A DNA stretch of 64,000 nucleotides, taken from contig CP014761.1 in NCBI GenBank assembly GCA_001647635.1, positions 2,108,001-2,172,000 of the forward strand, given 5' to 3'. The position numbers were made by a program, and so were the translations under genes. The notes beneath the pieces are model-generated. The model saw only the letters and a program-made list of their open reading frames with translations. It was not told where the DNA came from and did no database searches. Source of the DNA: Leifsonia xyli. Lineage in GTDB: Bacteria; Actinomycetota; Actinomycetes; Actinomycetales; Microbacteriaceae. Of the stretch, positions 15,642-24,288 are shown piece by piece (within the stretch, counting starts at the first letter, position 1; each line of letters starts with the position of its first letter).

Positions 15642-18235
15642 GACGGCGCCTGACGCGAGGCGGCGCGTTCGTTCAGCGCCGCATCCAGTGTCGCCAGGAG
15701 CGCCGCCGGGGTGAACGGCTTCGCCAGGAAGTGCGCGCCGTCGCGCTCGACCGCCGCGCGGGCGCCGGGACCGGGCAGCAGTCCGCTCATCAGCACCACG
15801 GCGGCCCGCGGCTGTTCGGCCGTCAACCGGCGCGCGATGGCGTCGCCCGCGACACCGGGCATCATGACGTCCGTCAGCACGGCGTCGAACCGGCTCCCCT
15901 GGGCGAGCAACTCGAGCGCCTGCCGCCCCTGAGCGACCTCGGTGACGAAGCCGCGCTGATCCAGCGTCTCCCGGATGAGCTCGCAGATCGCCGGCTCGTC
16001 GTCGACGACCAGCACGCGTCGGCCGCGGCCCGGACCGGGCGCCGGCGGCTCATCACGCGGAGGCCAGGCCTCCGCCTGCGCCACCGGCGGCAGCTCGAAG
16101 GCGATCGAGGTGCCGCGACCCGGCGCCGTCTTGACCTCGAGCTCGCCGCCGTGCGCCTGCACGATCGCCGCGGAGGTCGGCAGGCCGAGGCCCGTCCCGC
16201 TCTCCTTCGTGGTGAAGAACGGCTCGAGGATGTGCCCGACCGTGGCCTCGTCCATCCCGGTCCCCGAGTCCACCACCTCGATCCGCACCTTCCCGTCATG
16301 GTCGCCGGCGCGGATCGTGAGGACGCCGCCCTCCGGCATCGCGTCGCGCGCGTTGGTGACGAGGTTGACGAGCACTTGGAACAGCTCGGTCTCGTCGCCT
16401 GACACCGCGGGCAGTCCGTCCGCCGCCTCCACCCGCAGCTCGATCGACTTCGGCAGTGTCTCGCGGCAGAACCGCGCCAGCTCCCACAGCAGCGGGCCGA
16501 CCTCCACCGGCGCCCGCCGTCCCTGCGACCCGCGGGCGAACGACAGCACCTGCCGGATCATCGACGCACCGCGCTGCGCGGCCGCGTCCAGGGCGTCGAG
16601 CATGTCGCGACGGCGGGGGTCCTGCTCGTCTTGCCGCAGCAGCTGCACCGACATCAGGATGGGCGTCAGCACGTTGTTGAGGTCGTGCGCGATCCCGCCC
16701 GCGAGCGTCCCCAGGCTCTCCAGCCGCTGCGTCCGGATGCGCAGCTCCTGCTCGCGACGCTGCTCCGTGATGTCGGAGTTGACCGCGAACACGGTGACCT
16801 GGCCGTCCTCGCCGCGCGACAGCTGCCAGCGGCAGTCCACCACGATCAGCGCGCCGTCGGCCCGCCGCTGGCGCAGCTCGCCCACCCAGAACCCGTCCCG
16901 TAGCAGGGCGGCGGCCGCGAGGTCGAACTCGCGCGGGTCGTCGTAGAGCAGGTCCCGCACCGACCGGCCCACGGCCTCCGCCGCCGGGATGCCGTAGATC
17001 GTCTCCGCGCCGTGGTTCCAGTACCGGATCACGCCGCCCAGGTCGCGGACGATGATGGCGTCGCGAGCGGCGTCCAGCAGCGCCGCCTGCGCCTCCAGGC
17101 GCCGGGTGTACTCGTCGAGCTTCTCCCGCGCGCGCTGGTCGTCGGTGACGTCACGCACGATGATGGCGATGCCCTCCTCTGTGGGATGCGCGTCCACCTC
17201 GAACCAGCAGCCCCAGTCGGGCACGAACGCCCGAGCCGTCCCGACGACGCCGCGGTCCATCGCGTCCCGGTAGATCGTCTCGAACGGGCTGCCGTGCGTC
17301 GTGGGGAACATCTCCCACAGCGTGTGGTCGCGCAGACGCGCCTCGTCGATCCCGGCGAGCTGGAGCGCCCACGAGTTGGCGAAGGTGAAACGCCAGTCGC
17401 GGCCGACGAACCCGATCGCGTCGTGCACCTGGTCGAGGGACCTGCGCAGCAGCCGCGCCGCCGCCCGCTGCTCCTCGCGGTGCCGCACCTGCGCCGTCAC
17501 GTCGTGGAACGCGCCGTGGAGGCGGGCGATGCGGCCGCTCTCGTCGCGCTCGGCCTCACCGACGAGGTGCGCGTGCACGGTGCGCCCCGCCGCGTCCACG
17601 ATCGTCGCCCGCAGGTCCAGCGGCTCGCCGTGGTGCATGGTCCGCTCGAACGCGTGGGCCACCGCTTCGCGGTCCGCCGGTTCGAAGAGCGCGAGCGAGT
17701 CCTCGGGCACGCGTCCCTGCTCGATCCCGAGCAGGCGGAACAGCTCCTCGCTCCACTCGATGCGGCCGGTCTCGACGTCGACGGTCCAGCCTGCGAAGCC
17801 GGCGATCCGCGCGGCCATCCGCACCAGCGCCTCGTTGCCCGCCGCCGCCGCGGCCGCGCGCTCGACGTCGCCGATGTCGCGCGCGATGGCCAGGACGGCC
17901 GCCACGTCGTCGCCCTCGCCGCGCAGCGGGATGAGCGTCACGTCGAGAAGGCGGACGGTGCCGTCGGGCCTGACGATACGCGTGACGTAGCGCCGGTTCT
18001 GGCCGGTGACGGCCTCCCGGAACCTCGCCATCGTGGACTCGACGTAGTCGGGGTGCAGGAGACGCGAGAACGGCATCCCGAGGAGGTCCTCGGCGCGGAA
18101 CCCGGTGAGGTCGGCGAGGGTGGCGTTCGACTCCACGAAGACGCCGTCCTCGTCGACCACGCAGACGCCGTCGGGATGGCCGTGGAACAGGGCGTCGAGG
18201 CCGTTGATCCGCAGGGCTTCAGCCGGGGTGGTCAT
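15638..18235 (-). CDS. Hybrid sensor histidine kinase with PAS domains and a receiver domain
   Basis: Cytoplasmic signal-transduction kinase of 865 residues with no membrane helix. In order: four PAS-like domains (about residues 10-130, 140-255, 270-375 and 385-500; for example GVCVVDEDGVFVESNATLAD), a phosphorylatable His in LAGGIAHDLNNVLTPIL (about 515), an ATP-binding region with VNLVTNARDAMPEGG and EPFFTTKESGTGLGL, and a C-terminal receiver RVLVVDDEPAICEL whose Asp lies in DAVLTDVMMPG. PAS-rich cytosolic kinases usually sense redox, light or small ligands; no cofactor residue can be named here. It is divergent from two response-regulator genes, its likely partners. Confidence 0.92.
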   Translation of the reverse strand: MTTPAEALRINGLDALFHGHPDGVCVVDEDGVFVESNATLADLTGFRAEDLLGMPFSRLLHPDYVESTMARFREAVTGQNRRYVTRIVRPDGTVRLLDVTLIPLRGEGDDVAAVLAIARDIGDVERAAAAAAGNEALVRMAARIAGFAGWTVDVETGRIEWSEELFRLLGIEQGRVPEDSLALFEPADREAVAHAFERTMHHGEPLDLRATIVDAAGRTVHAHLVGEAERDESGRIARLHGAFHDVTAQVRHREEQRAAARLLRRSLDQVHDAIGFVGRDWRFTFANSWALQLAGIDEARLRDHTLWEMFPTTHGSPFETIYRDAMDRGVVGTARAFVPDWGCWFEVDAHPTEEGIAIIVRDVTDDQRAREKLDEYTRRLEAQAALLDAARDAIIVRDLGGVIRYWNHGAETIYGIPAAEAVGRSVRDLLYDDPREFDLAAAALLRDGFWVGELRQRRADGALIVVDCRWQLSRGEDGQVTVFAVNSDITEQRREQELRIRTQRLESLGTLAGGIAHDLNNVLTPILMSVQLLRQDEQDPRRRDMLDALDAAAQRGASMIRQVLSFARGSQGRRAPVEVGPLLWELARFCRETLPKSIELRVEAADGLPAVSGDETELFQVLVNLVTNARDAMPEGGVLTIRAGDHDGKVRIEVVDSGTGMDEATVGHILEPFFTTKESGTGLGLPTSAAIVQAHGGELEVKTAPGRGTSIAFELPPVAQAEAWPPRDEPPAPGPGRGRRVLVVDDEPAICELIRETLDQRGFVTEVAQGRQALELLAQGSRFDAVLTDVMMPGVAGDAIARRLTAEQPRAAVVLMSGLLPGPGARAAVERDGAHFLAKPFTPAALLATLDAALNERAASRQAPS

Positions 18236-18268
18236 GGCAGGGTTCGGATCTGGCGGGGCATGCAGGGG

Positions 18269-18296
18269 ATTGTAGGCGGATCGGGCGGCCTACACT
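18269..18296. promoter_or_regulatory. Back-to-back promoters within an inverted repeat
   Basis: TGTAGGC (18271-18277) and GCCTACA (18288-18294) form a 7-bp inverted repeat with a 10-base spacer. Its arms supply two -10 hexamers: TACACT on the plus strand (18291-18296), 7 bases before the ATG of the receiver gene, and TACAAT on the minus strand (18274-18269) facing the kinase gene. The plus-strand message would be essentially leaderless. A regulator bound to the palindrome would affect both directions. Confidence 0.6.
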
Positions 18297-18303
18297 GACC
18301 GAC

Positions 18304-18687
18304 ATGAGCGAGTTGCAGCACGGGACGCGCGTCCTCGTCGTCGACGACGACCCGCTGATCCGCCTCACGGTCGAGGCCGCGCTCACCGCGCACGGGTACC
18401 GCGTGACGACCACCGGCGACCCGCGGACCGTGTCCCAGCACGCGGAGGCCGACGTCGTGCTGCTCGACGCCATCATGCCGGACTGTTCGCTCAGCGAATG
18501 CCTGACGCTGCTCGGTCGCCGGGACGACGGGAGCGCCCGGCCGATACTGGTCATGAGCGGCTCCCTGGCCCCGCCAGAGGAGCTCGCCGGAACCGGGATC
18601 GGCTATCTCGCGAAGCCGTTCCCCCTCACCGAGCTCCTCGACGCCGTCGACGGGCTCGTGGCGTCCACCTCTGGGACGGTGACATAA
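18304..18687 (+). CDS. Single-domain response regulator (receiver only)
   Basis: 127-residue CheY-like receiver without an output domain: acidic pocket VLVVDDDPLIRL, phosphoacceptor Asp in ADVVLLDAIMPD (about residue 59), conserved Ser in ILVMSGS and Lys in GYLAKPFPLTELLD. Such proteins work by protein contact or as phosphate shuttles. It is divergent from the hybrid kinase, from which it may take phosphate, and is followed 17 bases later by a LuxR-type regulator. The start ATG 18304 is 7 bases after a TACACT -10 hexamer, so translation probably starts on a leaderless message. Confidence 0.9.
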   Translation: MSELQHGTRVLVVDDDPLIRLTVEAALTAHGYRVTTTGDPRTVSQHAEADVVLLDAIMPDCSLSECLTLLGRRDDGSARPILVMSGSLAPPEELAGTGIGYLAKPFPLTELLDAVDGLVASTSGTVT

Positions 18688-18704
18688 GGGGCAGGAGCCA
18701 GCAG

Positions 18705-19352
18705 ATGACCGACACCTCCGCACGGACGCGGACACTGAGAGCCGTGGTGGCCGACGACGACGTCTTCACGGCGTCGATGGTCGCGTCCGCCCTGCGCTCC
18801 ACCGGCATCGAGGCCTCGCAGACGACGTCGGCCGAGGAGGCGTGGGCGACGATCCTCCAGGTCGAGCCGAACGCCGTCGTGACGGACCTGGACTTCGGCG
18901 GCGGCGGCTCCGGCGCGGAGCTGCTGTGGCGCGTGCACCGTGAGCTGCCGTGGGTGGGACTCGTGGTGCTCACGTCGCACCTGTCGCCCGAGCTCGCGGT
19001 GGGCGATGACGCGCTGCCCCCCTCGGTCGTGTACCTGGTGAAGTCGCAGGTGAAGGATGTGGACGTGCTGGTCGCCGCGGTCGACGCGGCGATCGTCGGC
19101 GGCGACCACCGGCCGGCCGAGCCGACGGGCGACGTGCGCACCGTCACGCGGGCGCAGGCCGAGGTGCTCCGGCTCGTCGCCTCGGGAGCGTCCACGCGCC
19201 GCATCGCGAGCGAGCGCGGCACCAGCGTGCGCGCGGTGGAGACGATGCTCGCCCGCCTGTACACGGCGCTGGGAGTGGATGCGGACGAGCAGGCGAACCC
19301 GCGCGTCACGGCGGCGCGGATGTGGCAGCAGGGACGCGTGCGGATCCGCTAG
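18705..19352 (+). CDS. Response regulator with LuxR-type DNA-binding domain
   Basis: 215-residue two-component transcription factor. The N-terminal receiver has AVVADDDVFTASMV and the acceptor Asp in VVTDLDFGGGGSGAELLWR; the C-terminal helix-turn-helix is VTRAQAEVLRLVASGASTRR followed by IASERGTSVRAVETML. The usual LuxR Thr-x-x-E start (LTxRE) is replaced by VTRAQ, so this domain is divergent. ATG 18705 has AGGAG about 6 bases upstream; the longer frame upstream is a shadow of the receiver gene. Likely acts with the divergent hybrid kinase. Confidence 0.87.
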   Translation: MTDTSARTRTLRAVVADDDVFTASMVASALRSTGIEASQTTSAEEAWATILQVEPNAVVTDLDFGGGGSGAELLWRVHRELPWVGLVVLTSHLSPELAVGDDALPPSVVYLVKSQVKDVDVLVAAVDAAIVGGDHRPAEPTGDVRTVTRAQAEVLRLVASGASTRRIASERGTSVRAVETMLARLYTALGVDADEQANPRVTAARMWQQGRVRIR

Positions 19353-19356
19353 CGCG

Positions 19357-19575
19357 TCAGCCTCCCGCGAGCATCCGCAGGAATCGGCGCAGGGCACTGT
19401 CCGATCGCGCGTGCGACGCCTCGGCGACGTCCTCCTCCGGGTTGTCGGCGTAGCCGGTGTAGCCGCAGGACTGGCACACCAGGAGGTCGGCGTGCACGGC
19501 CAGGCCCGCGCCGAAATAGGGGTTGCGCACCAGGCGCGCAGCACCACGGCACTGCGGGCAGCAGGCCTCGCGCAT
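19357..19575 (-). CDS. Small zinc-ribbon protein
   Basis: 72 residues with two Cys pairs, CCPQCRG near the N-terminus and CQSCGYTGYADNPE in the middle, as in zinc-ribbon proteins. The C-terminal part (SALRRFLRMLAGG) is amphipathic. It is convergent with the LuxR-type gene, ending 4 bases from it. No family name can be given with confidence. The 227 bases between this gene and efeO hold no gene. Confidence 0.75.
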   Translation of the reverse strand: MREACCPQCRGAARLVRNPYFGAGLAVHADLLVCQSCGYTGYADNPEEDVAEASHARSDSALRRFLRMLAGG

Positions 19576-19802
19576 GGCGCCCCTTCCGACACTCCATCAT
19601 GCGCCCGGGTTAGCCGGATCGCCGTGTCCCCTGTTCGCGGCGCGAACGCGCTGGGCCGCTGTCTGTCCCCCTTCCGGGGGCGAGGCGATGACGGTCGGGT
19701 GAACTCCGGGTGAAGGCCGATCCGCGGGCTCCGGCGCGCTCCTAGGATCGCTCACGCCGGGCGTCGCCCGGACCACGAATCCCCCTCTGGAGGCATCCGC
19801 CG

Positions 19803-20978
19803 ATGTCGACTCGCGCCCGGCTGACCGCGTTCTTCGCGGCTCTTGCCGCGCTCGTCGTGGTGGCGTCGGTTCTCGCGATCGTGCTGAGGCCCGTCGCGAG
19901 CGGGGCGGCTGCGCCCACAGCGTTCGAGATCAGCGCCGGGCTCGACGACTGCGGCGCGGGATGGGGAGCGGCCGACTCCGTCCCCGGCGGCGATCAGACC
20001 TTCACGGTGACGAACACGACGGTCGGCGGCATCGAGGTCTACCTGCAGTCGGTCGACAGCAAGCGGGTGTACCTCGATCTCGAGAGCCTCGGGGCCGGCG
20101 CTCATGCGACCGTTCGGGCCTCGCTGGGCGCGGGCCGCTACCGGTTCGTGTGCCTGCCCGCCGACGCCGATCCGGCCCGGGGGCCGACCGTGGTCGTCGG
20201 GAAAGCTCCACCGGGTTCCCCGCTGACCCCGGGCATCGTCCCGGTCACCCGCAACGACCTCATCCCGGTCGCGAAGGCCTATACCGCCTGGGTCGCCGGC
20301 CGGATACCTGCGCTCCAGCGCGAGGTCGCCGCGGTGGCGGCCGACGCCGAGGAGGGCGACTTACCGGCCGCGAAACGCGACTGGCTGACCGCGCACACCA
20401 CCTATGAGACCCTCGGCGGCGCCTATGACGCCTTCGGCGACCTGGGCGACCAGCTGGACGGACTCCCGCGGCACGGACTGACGGGCTTCCACCTGGTCGA
20501 GTCGCAGCTCTGGCACGGCGCACCCGCCGCCGAGGTCGCCGCCTCAGCGCAGACCCTGGTCGCGCTGACCGGCAGGCTGCAGGCGCAGTTCGCGGACGCG
20601 CAGCTCGACCCGGGCGAGGTCGCCCTGCGGGCGCACGAGATCGTCGAGGACGCGATCCAGGACGGGCTCACCGGTGCGACCGACGCGGGCTCCGGCACCG
20701 AGCTCGCCGGCATCGACGCGAACCTCACCGGCGCGGCGGCGGCGCTCGCCCCGCTCCACGACGTGCTCGCCGACCGCTACGACGGGCTGGCCGAGACCCA
20801 GCAGGCGCTCAGGCAGGCGCAGACGCTGGTCGAGTCGTTCCGGGCGGCGGACGGCTCGTGGACGCCGCTCTCGGCCCTTGACCGCCCCGCACGGGAGCGC
20901 GTGGATGCGGCCCTCAGCCGCACGGCCGAACTCCTCGCACCCGTCGCCGCCATCTGCGACCCCCGGAGGGACTCATGA
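19803..20978 (+). CDS. efeO: EfeO: cupredoxin plus imelysin-type iron-uptake protein
   Basis: Extracytoplasmic component of the EfeUOB ferrous-iron system, 391 residues. An N-terminal membrane/signal segment (LTAFFAALAALVVVASVLAIVL) is followed by a cupredoxin-like domain (FTVTNTTVGGIEVYLQSVD; GRYRFVCLP) and an M75/imelysin domain with the metal-binding HxxE motif in GFHLVESQLWHG (about residue 222) and YDAFGDLGDQLDG. ATG 19803 was chosen at the signal peptide. Its stop overlaps the efeB start as ATGA. The EfeU permease gene that normally accompanies it is not in this window. Confidence 0.9.
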   Translation: MSTRARLTAFFAALAALVVVASVLAIVLRPVASGAAAPTAFEISAGLDDCGAGWGAADSVPGGDQTFTVTNTTVGGIEVYLQSVDSKRVYLDLESLGAGAHATVRASLGAGRYRFVCLPADADPARGPTVVVGKAPPGSPLTPGIVPVTRNDLIPVAKAYTAWVAGRIPALQREVAAVAADAEEGDLPAAKRDWLTAHTTYETLGGAYDAFGDLGDQLDGLPRHGLTGFHLVESQLWHGAPAAEVAASAQTLVALTGRLQAQFADAQLDPGEVALRAHEIVEDAIQDGLTGATDAGSGTELAGIDANLTGAAAALAPLHDVLADRYDGLAETQQALRQAQTLVESFRAADGSWTPLSALDRPARERVDAALSRTAELLAPVAAICDPRRDS

Positions 20979-22186
20979 CCCCCATCGACCGCCGCGGCTT
21001 CCTGCAGGCGTCTGCCGCGACCGCGGTGGCCGCCGGCGCGGGGATCGCCGCAGCCCCCGTCCGCCCGGCCGCCGCCGCGCATCCCGCCGCCCTCCCGTTC
21101 CACGGAGCGCACCAGCAGGGCATCCTCACACCCGCACAGCGCGCCGCGAGCTTCGTCGCCCTGGATGTGACCGCCGGCTCCCGCGCCGAACTCGCCGACC
21201 TGCTCAAGACGATCACCGAACGCGTCCGCTTCCTCACCACCGGCGGGACGCCTCCCGACCCCGGGCTCGCCGGCCCGCCGCGCGATTCCGGCGTCCTCGG
21301 GCCGACGGTCGTGCCGGACGGCCTCAGCGTCACCGTATCCGCCGGCGCCTCCCTCTTCGACGACCGGTTCGGGCTCGCCGGCGCCAAACCGGCCCGGCTG
21401 CGGACCATGGACGCGTTCCCTGACGACGCGCTGCGCCGCGACGTCTGCGACGGCGACCTGCTGCTGCAGGTCTGCGCAGCCGACCGGGATGCGGTCACCC
21501 ACGCCGTCCGTGAGATCGCCCGCGCGACCCGCGGTGCGATGCAGGTGCGCTGGCGGCAGGACGGCTTCGTCTCGCCGCCGCGACCCAGCGGCACGCCGCG
21601 CAACCTCATGGGCTTCAAGGACGGCACGAGCAACCCCGACACGAGCGACGCCTCCCTCATGTCGCGGCTGGTCTGGGCGAAAGGCGGCGGCGGCGAACCC
21701 GCCTGGGTCGCGGGCGGCAGCTACCACGTCGTCCGGGTCATCCGGATGCTGGTCGAGTTCTGGGACCGGGTCAACCTCCACGAGCAGGAGAACATGATCG
21801 GCCGCCGCCGCGACACCGGCGCCCCCCTCACCGCCTCCGCCGAGTTCGACGACCCGCACTTCGAGAACGATCCCACCGGCGACGTCATCCAGCTGGACGC
21901 GCACATCCGGCTCGCGAACCCGCGCACGGGCGACACCGCCGACCAGCGGATGCTGCGCCGCGCCTACAACTACGACGGCGGTCTCGACGCCAACGGGAAC
22001 CTCGACATGGGGCTGATCTTCGTCGCCTTCAACCAGGACCTCGACCGCCAGTTCGTCACCGTCCAGAAGCGGCTGACAGGTGAACCACTGACCGACTACA
22101 TCCAGCCGTTCGGCGGCGGGTACTTCTTCGCGCTCCCCGGAGCCCGCGACTCCTCCGACTGGCTCGGGCGCACCATGCTCGCCTGA
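20975..22186 (+). CDS. efeB: EfeB: Tat-exported dye-decolourising haem peroxidase
   Basis: 403-residue DyP-type peroxidase secreted folded by the twin-arginine route (MTPIDRRGFLQASAATAVAAG). Haem-pocket motifs: distal Asp in NLMGFKDGTSNPDTSD (about residue 213) and proximal His in DAHIRLANPRTGD (about residue 310). In EfeUOB it oxidises ferrous iron or handles haem before uptake. It overlaps efeO by 4 bases, confirming the operon. No Fur/DtxR box is obvious upstream of efeO. Confidence 0.93.
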   Translation: MTPIDRRGFLQASAATAVAAGAGIAAAPVRPAAAAHPAALPFHGAHQQGILTPAQRAASFVALDVTAGSRAELADLLKTITERVRFLTTGGTPPDPGLAGPPRDSGVLGPTVVPDGLSVTVSAGASLFDDRFGLAGAKPARLRTMDAFPDDALRRDVCDGDLLLQVCAADRDAVTHAVREIARATRGAMQVRWRQDGFVSPPRPSGTPRNLMGFKDGTSNPDTSDASLMSRLVWAKGGGGEPAWVAGGSYHVVRVIRMLVEFWDRVNLHEQENMIGRRRDTGAPLTASAEFDDPHFENDPTGDVIQLDAHIRLANPRTGDTADQRMLRRAYNYDGGLDANGNLDMGLIFVAFNQDLDRQFVTVQKRLTGEPLTDYIQPFGGGYFFALPGARDSSDWLGRTMLA

Positions 22187-22246
22187 CCACCGGAGGCCGC
22201 CCGTCACGACCGTGACGGGACCACGAAAGAACAGGAAGAAGGAATC

Positions 22247-23935
22247 GTGTTCAGACCCTCACGTCTGCGCCGCTCCCCCGTCGCCCTCGCCGGCGTCGCC
22301 CTCGCCGGCGCCGCGGCGCTCGCGGGCGCCGGGATCCTCGCGGGCGCCCCCGCTTCCGCCAATCCCGGCGGCCAGCACGGCGACCACTCCGACCAGACCC
22401 TCACCCCGATCAAGCACCTCGTCGTGATCTTCGACGAGAACATCTCGTTCGACCACTACTTCGGCACCTACCCGAACGCGGCGAACACCGACGGGACGCC
22501 GTTCACCGCGGCGAAGAACACCCCGAAGGCGAACACGCTCGCAAGCTCCGGGACGCTCACGAACAACCCCAACCTGTACCCGCCCCAGCGGCTGACCCCG
22601 GCGCAGGCCGTCACCTGCGACCAGAACCACAGCTACAAGGCGGAGCAGCAGGCGGTGGACGGCGGTGCGATGGACCAGTTCGTCCAGAAGACCGAGACCG
22701 ACACCTGCACCGGCGCGTACGGCGCTCCCGGCCTGGTCATGGACTACTACGACGGCAACACCGTCACCGGCCTGTGGAACTACGCCCAGAACTACGCGAT
22801 GAGCGACAACAGCTGGGACACCACGTTCGGTCCGTCCACGCCCGGCGCGCTCAACCTCATCTCCGGCCAGACCCACGGCGGGACCGCGTACGACCCGAAG
22901 ACGGGAGCGGTGCTCACCGCGTCCACGGCCGTCCAGTCGCCGAATGCCCAGGGCGTCGGCACCGTGATCGGCGACCCGGACCCGGCCTACGACGACTGCT
23001 CCGACAACGACCACACCTCGACCTCCGCGGTCGTCGGGATGTCGGGCAAGAACGTCGGCGACCTGCTGAACCAGCGCGGAGTCAGCTGGGGCTGGTTCCA
23101 GGGCGGCTTCACCCCGACCACCGCCTGGAACGGCCAGGCCGGCTCGTACGCGAAATGCGACGCCACGACCGCGAACATCGCGGGCGCGACGCCGAAGGAC
23201 TACTCGCCGCACCACTCCCCGTTCCAGTACTACAAGTCCACCTCGAACCCGCACCACCTGCCGCCGACCTCGGTGAAGGCGATCGGGCACACCGACCAGG
23301 CGAACCACCAGTACGACCTGACCTCGTTCGACGCGGCACTGAAGGCGGACAACCTCCCGGGCGTCTCGTTCCTGAAGGCCCCGGAGGCGCAGGACGGGCA
23401 CGCCGGGTACTCGAACCCGATCGACGAGCAGAAGTTCCTCGTCAACGAGATCAACGCCATCCAGAAGTCGAAGAGCTGGTCGAGCACTGCGGTCGTCGTC
23501 GCCTACGACGACTCGGACGGCTGGTACGACCACGTCGCGCCGAAGGTGACGAACGGCTCGAACGACGCGGCCGTCGACTCGACGATCTGCACGGACGTCA
23601 AGCACGTCGCCGGCGGCTACGCCGACCGCTGCGGCCCGAGCCAGCGCCTCCCGCTGCTGGTCGTGTCGCCGTGGGCCGCGCAGAACCGCATCGACCACAC
23701 GCAGACGAACCAGGCCAGCATCCTGCGCTTCATCGAGACGAACTGGCTGACCGGACGGATCGGCGACGCATCGTTCGACACGAGTGCGGGGTCCCTGGGC
23801 GGACTGTTCGACTGGTTCCACCCGCAGCAGCGCGAGGTGCTGCTCGACCCGGCGACCGGCGCGGTGTCGTCCATTGTTCCGACGCGCCCGCACTGGCCGG
23901 TGCCGCCGCGCGGCGGCTGGGCCACACAGCCGTAA
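22247..23935 (+). CDS. Secreted phosphoesterase (phospholipase C / acid phosphatase family)
   Basis: 562-residue exported protein with a signal peptide (SPVALAGVALAGAAALAGAG, mature start about ANPGG). Catalytic-core motifs of the phosphoesterase family PF04185 are present: HLVVIFDENISFDHYFGTYP (metal and nucleophile region), MSDNSWDTTFGPSTPGAL and VVVAYDDSDGWYDHVAPK. Members hydrolyse phospholipids or other phosphate esters outside the cell. GTG 22247 follows AAGAAGGA. It lies after efeOB but 60 bases separate them, so joint transcription is possible and functional linkage unproven. A strong terminator follows. Confidence 0.9.
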   Translation: MFRPSRLRRSPVALAGVALAGAAALAGAGILAGAPASANPGGQHGDHSDQTLTPIKHLVVIFDENISFDHYFGTYPNAANTDGTPFTAAKNTPKANTLASSGTLTNNPNLYPPQRLTPAQAVTCDQNHSYKAEQQAVDGGAMDQFVQKTETDTCTGAYGAPGLVMDYYDGNTVTGLWNYAQNYAMSDNSWDTTFGPSTPGALNLISGQTHGGTAYDPKTGAVLTASTAVQSPNAQGVGTVIGDPDPAYDDCSDNDHTSTSAVVGMSGKNVGDLLNQRGVSWGWFQGGFTPTTAWNGQAGSYAKCDATTANIAGATPKDYSPHHSPFQYYKSTSNPHHLPPTSVKAIGHTDQANHQYDLTSFDAALKADNLPGVSFLKAPEAQDGHAGYSNPIDEQKFLVNEINAIQKSKSWSSTAVVVAYDDSDGWYDHVAPKVTNGSNDAAVDSTICTDVKHVAGGYADRCGPSQRLPLLVVSPWAAQNRIDHTQTNQASILRFIETNWLTGRIGDASFDTSAGSLGGLFDWFHPQQREVLLDPATGAVSSIVPTRPHWPVPPRGGWATQP

Positions 23936-23945
23936 CCGGCTGACC

Positions 23946-23980
23946 AAGGAGGCGGTCCGCGGCGCGCGGGCCGCCTCCTT
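23946..23980. terminator. Bidirectional hairpin terminator
   Basis: AAGGAGGCGG (23946-23955) pairs exactly with CCGCCTCCTT (23971-23980); inside, CCGCG and CGCGG extend the stem. It lies between convergent genes, 10 bases after the phosphoesterase stop and 4 bases before the stop of the DUF4190 gene, so it can serve both strands. Confidence 0.8.
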
Positions 23981-23984
23981 CGCG

Positions 23985-24248
23985 TCACCGGGTGGGCATA
24001 TGGGAGAACGCCTGCAAGAAGAAGGAGAGCCAGACGATGAAGAAGGCGACCTGGAACAGCGTGAAGACGGAACCGATGAACACCGCCGCCCGCGCCAGGC
24101 CGCGACCGCTCTCGCCGCTGGTGCGGGTCTGATTCAACCCGATGGCGCCCAGAACGATGCCGACGACGGGGACCACGAACGCGGCGATGAAGCCGATCAG
24201 GGCCATGAGGTTGGTCTTGGGCGGCGCCGGCTGCTGAAGCGAAGTCAC
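23985..24248 (-). CDS. DUF4190-type small membrane protein
   Basis: 87 residues with two membrane segments, NLMALIGFIAAFVVPVVGIV and VFIGSVFTLFQVAFFIVWLS, joined by GAIGLNQTRTSGESGRGLA. The Ala-Ile-Gly-Leu loop with SGExGRGLA is typical of DUF4190, a family of unknown function. ATG 24248 begins MTSLQQPAPPKT, a Pro-rich tail often seen in this group. Confidence 0.8.
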   Translation of the reverse strand: MTSLQQPAPPKTNLMALIGFIAAFVVPVVGIVLGAIGLNQTRTSGESGRGLARAAVFIGSVFTLFQVAFFIVWLSFFLQAFSHMPTR

Positions 24249-24288
24249 CCGCCCTGTCTACCCCTTCGAGAGGACCTCTCGCACGCCC

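Noticed and set aside
22259..23947. 562-residue minus-strand frame opposite the phosphoesterase
   Set aside because: Arg/Val-rich shadow with no start signal or family motif; the plus-strand gene has a signal peptide and catalytic motifs.
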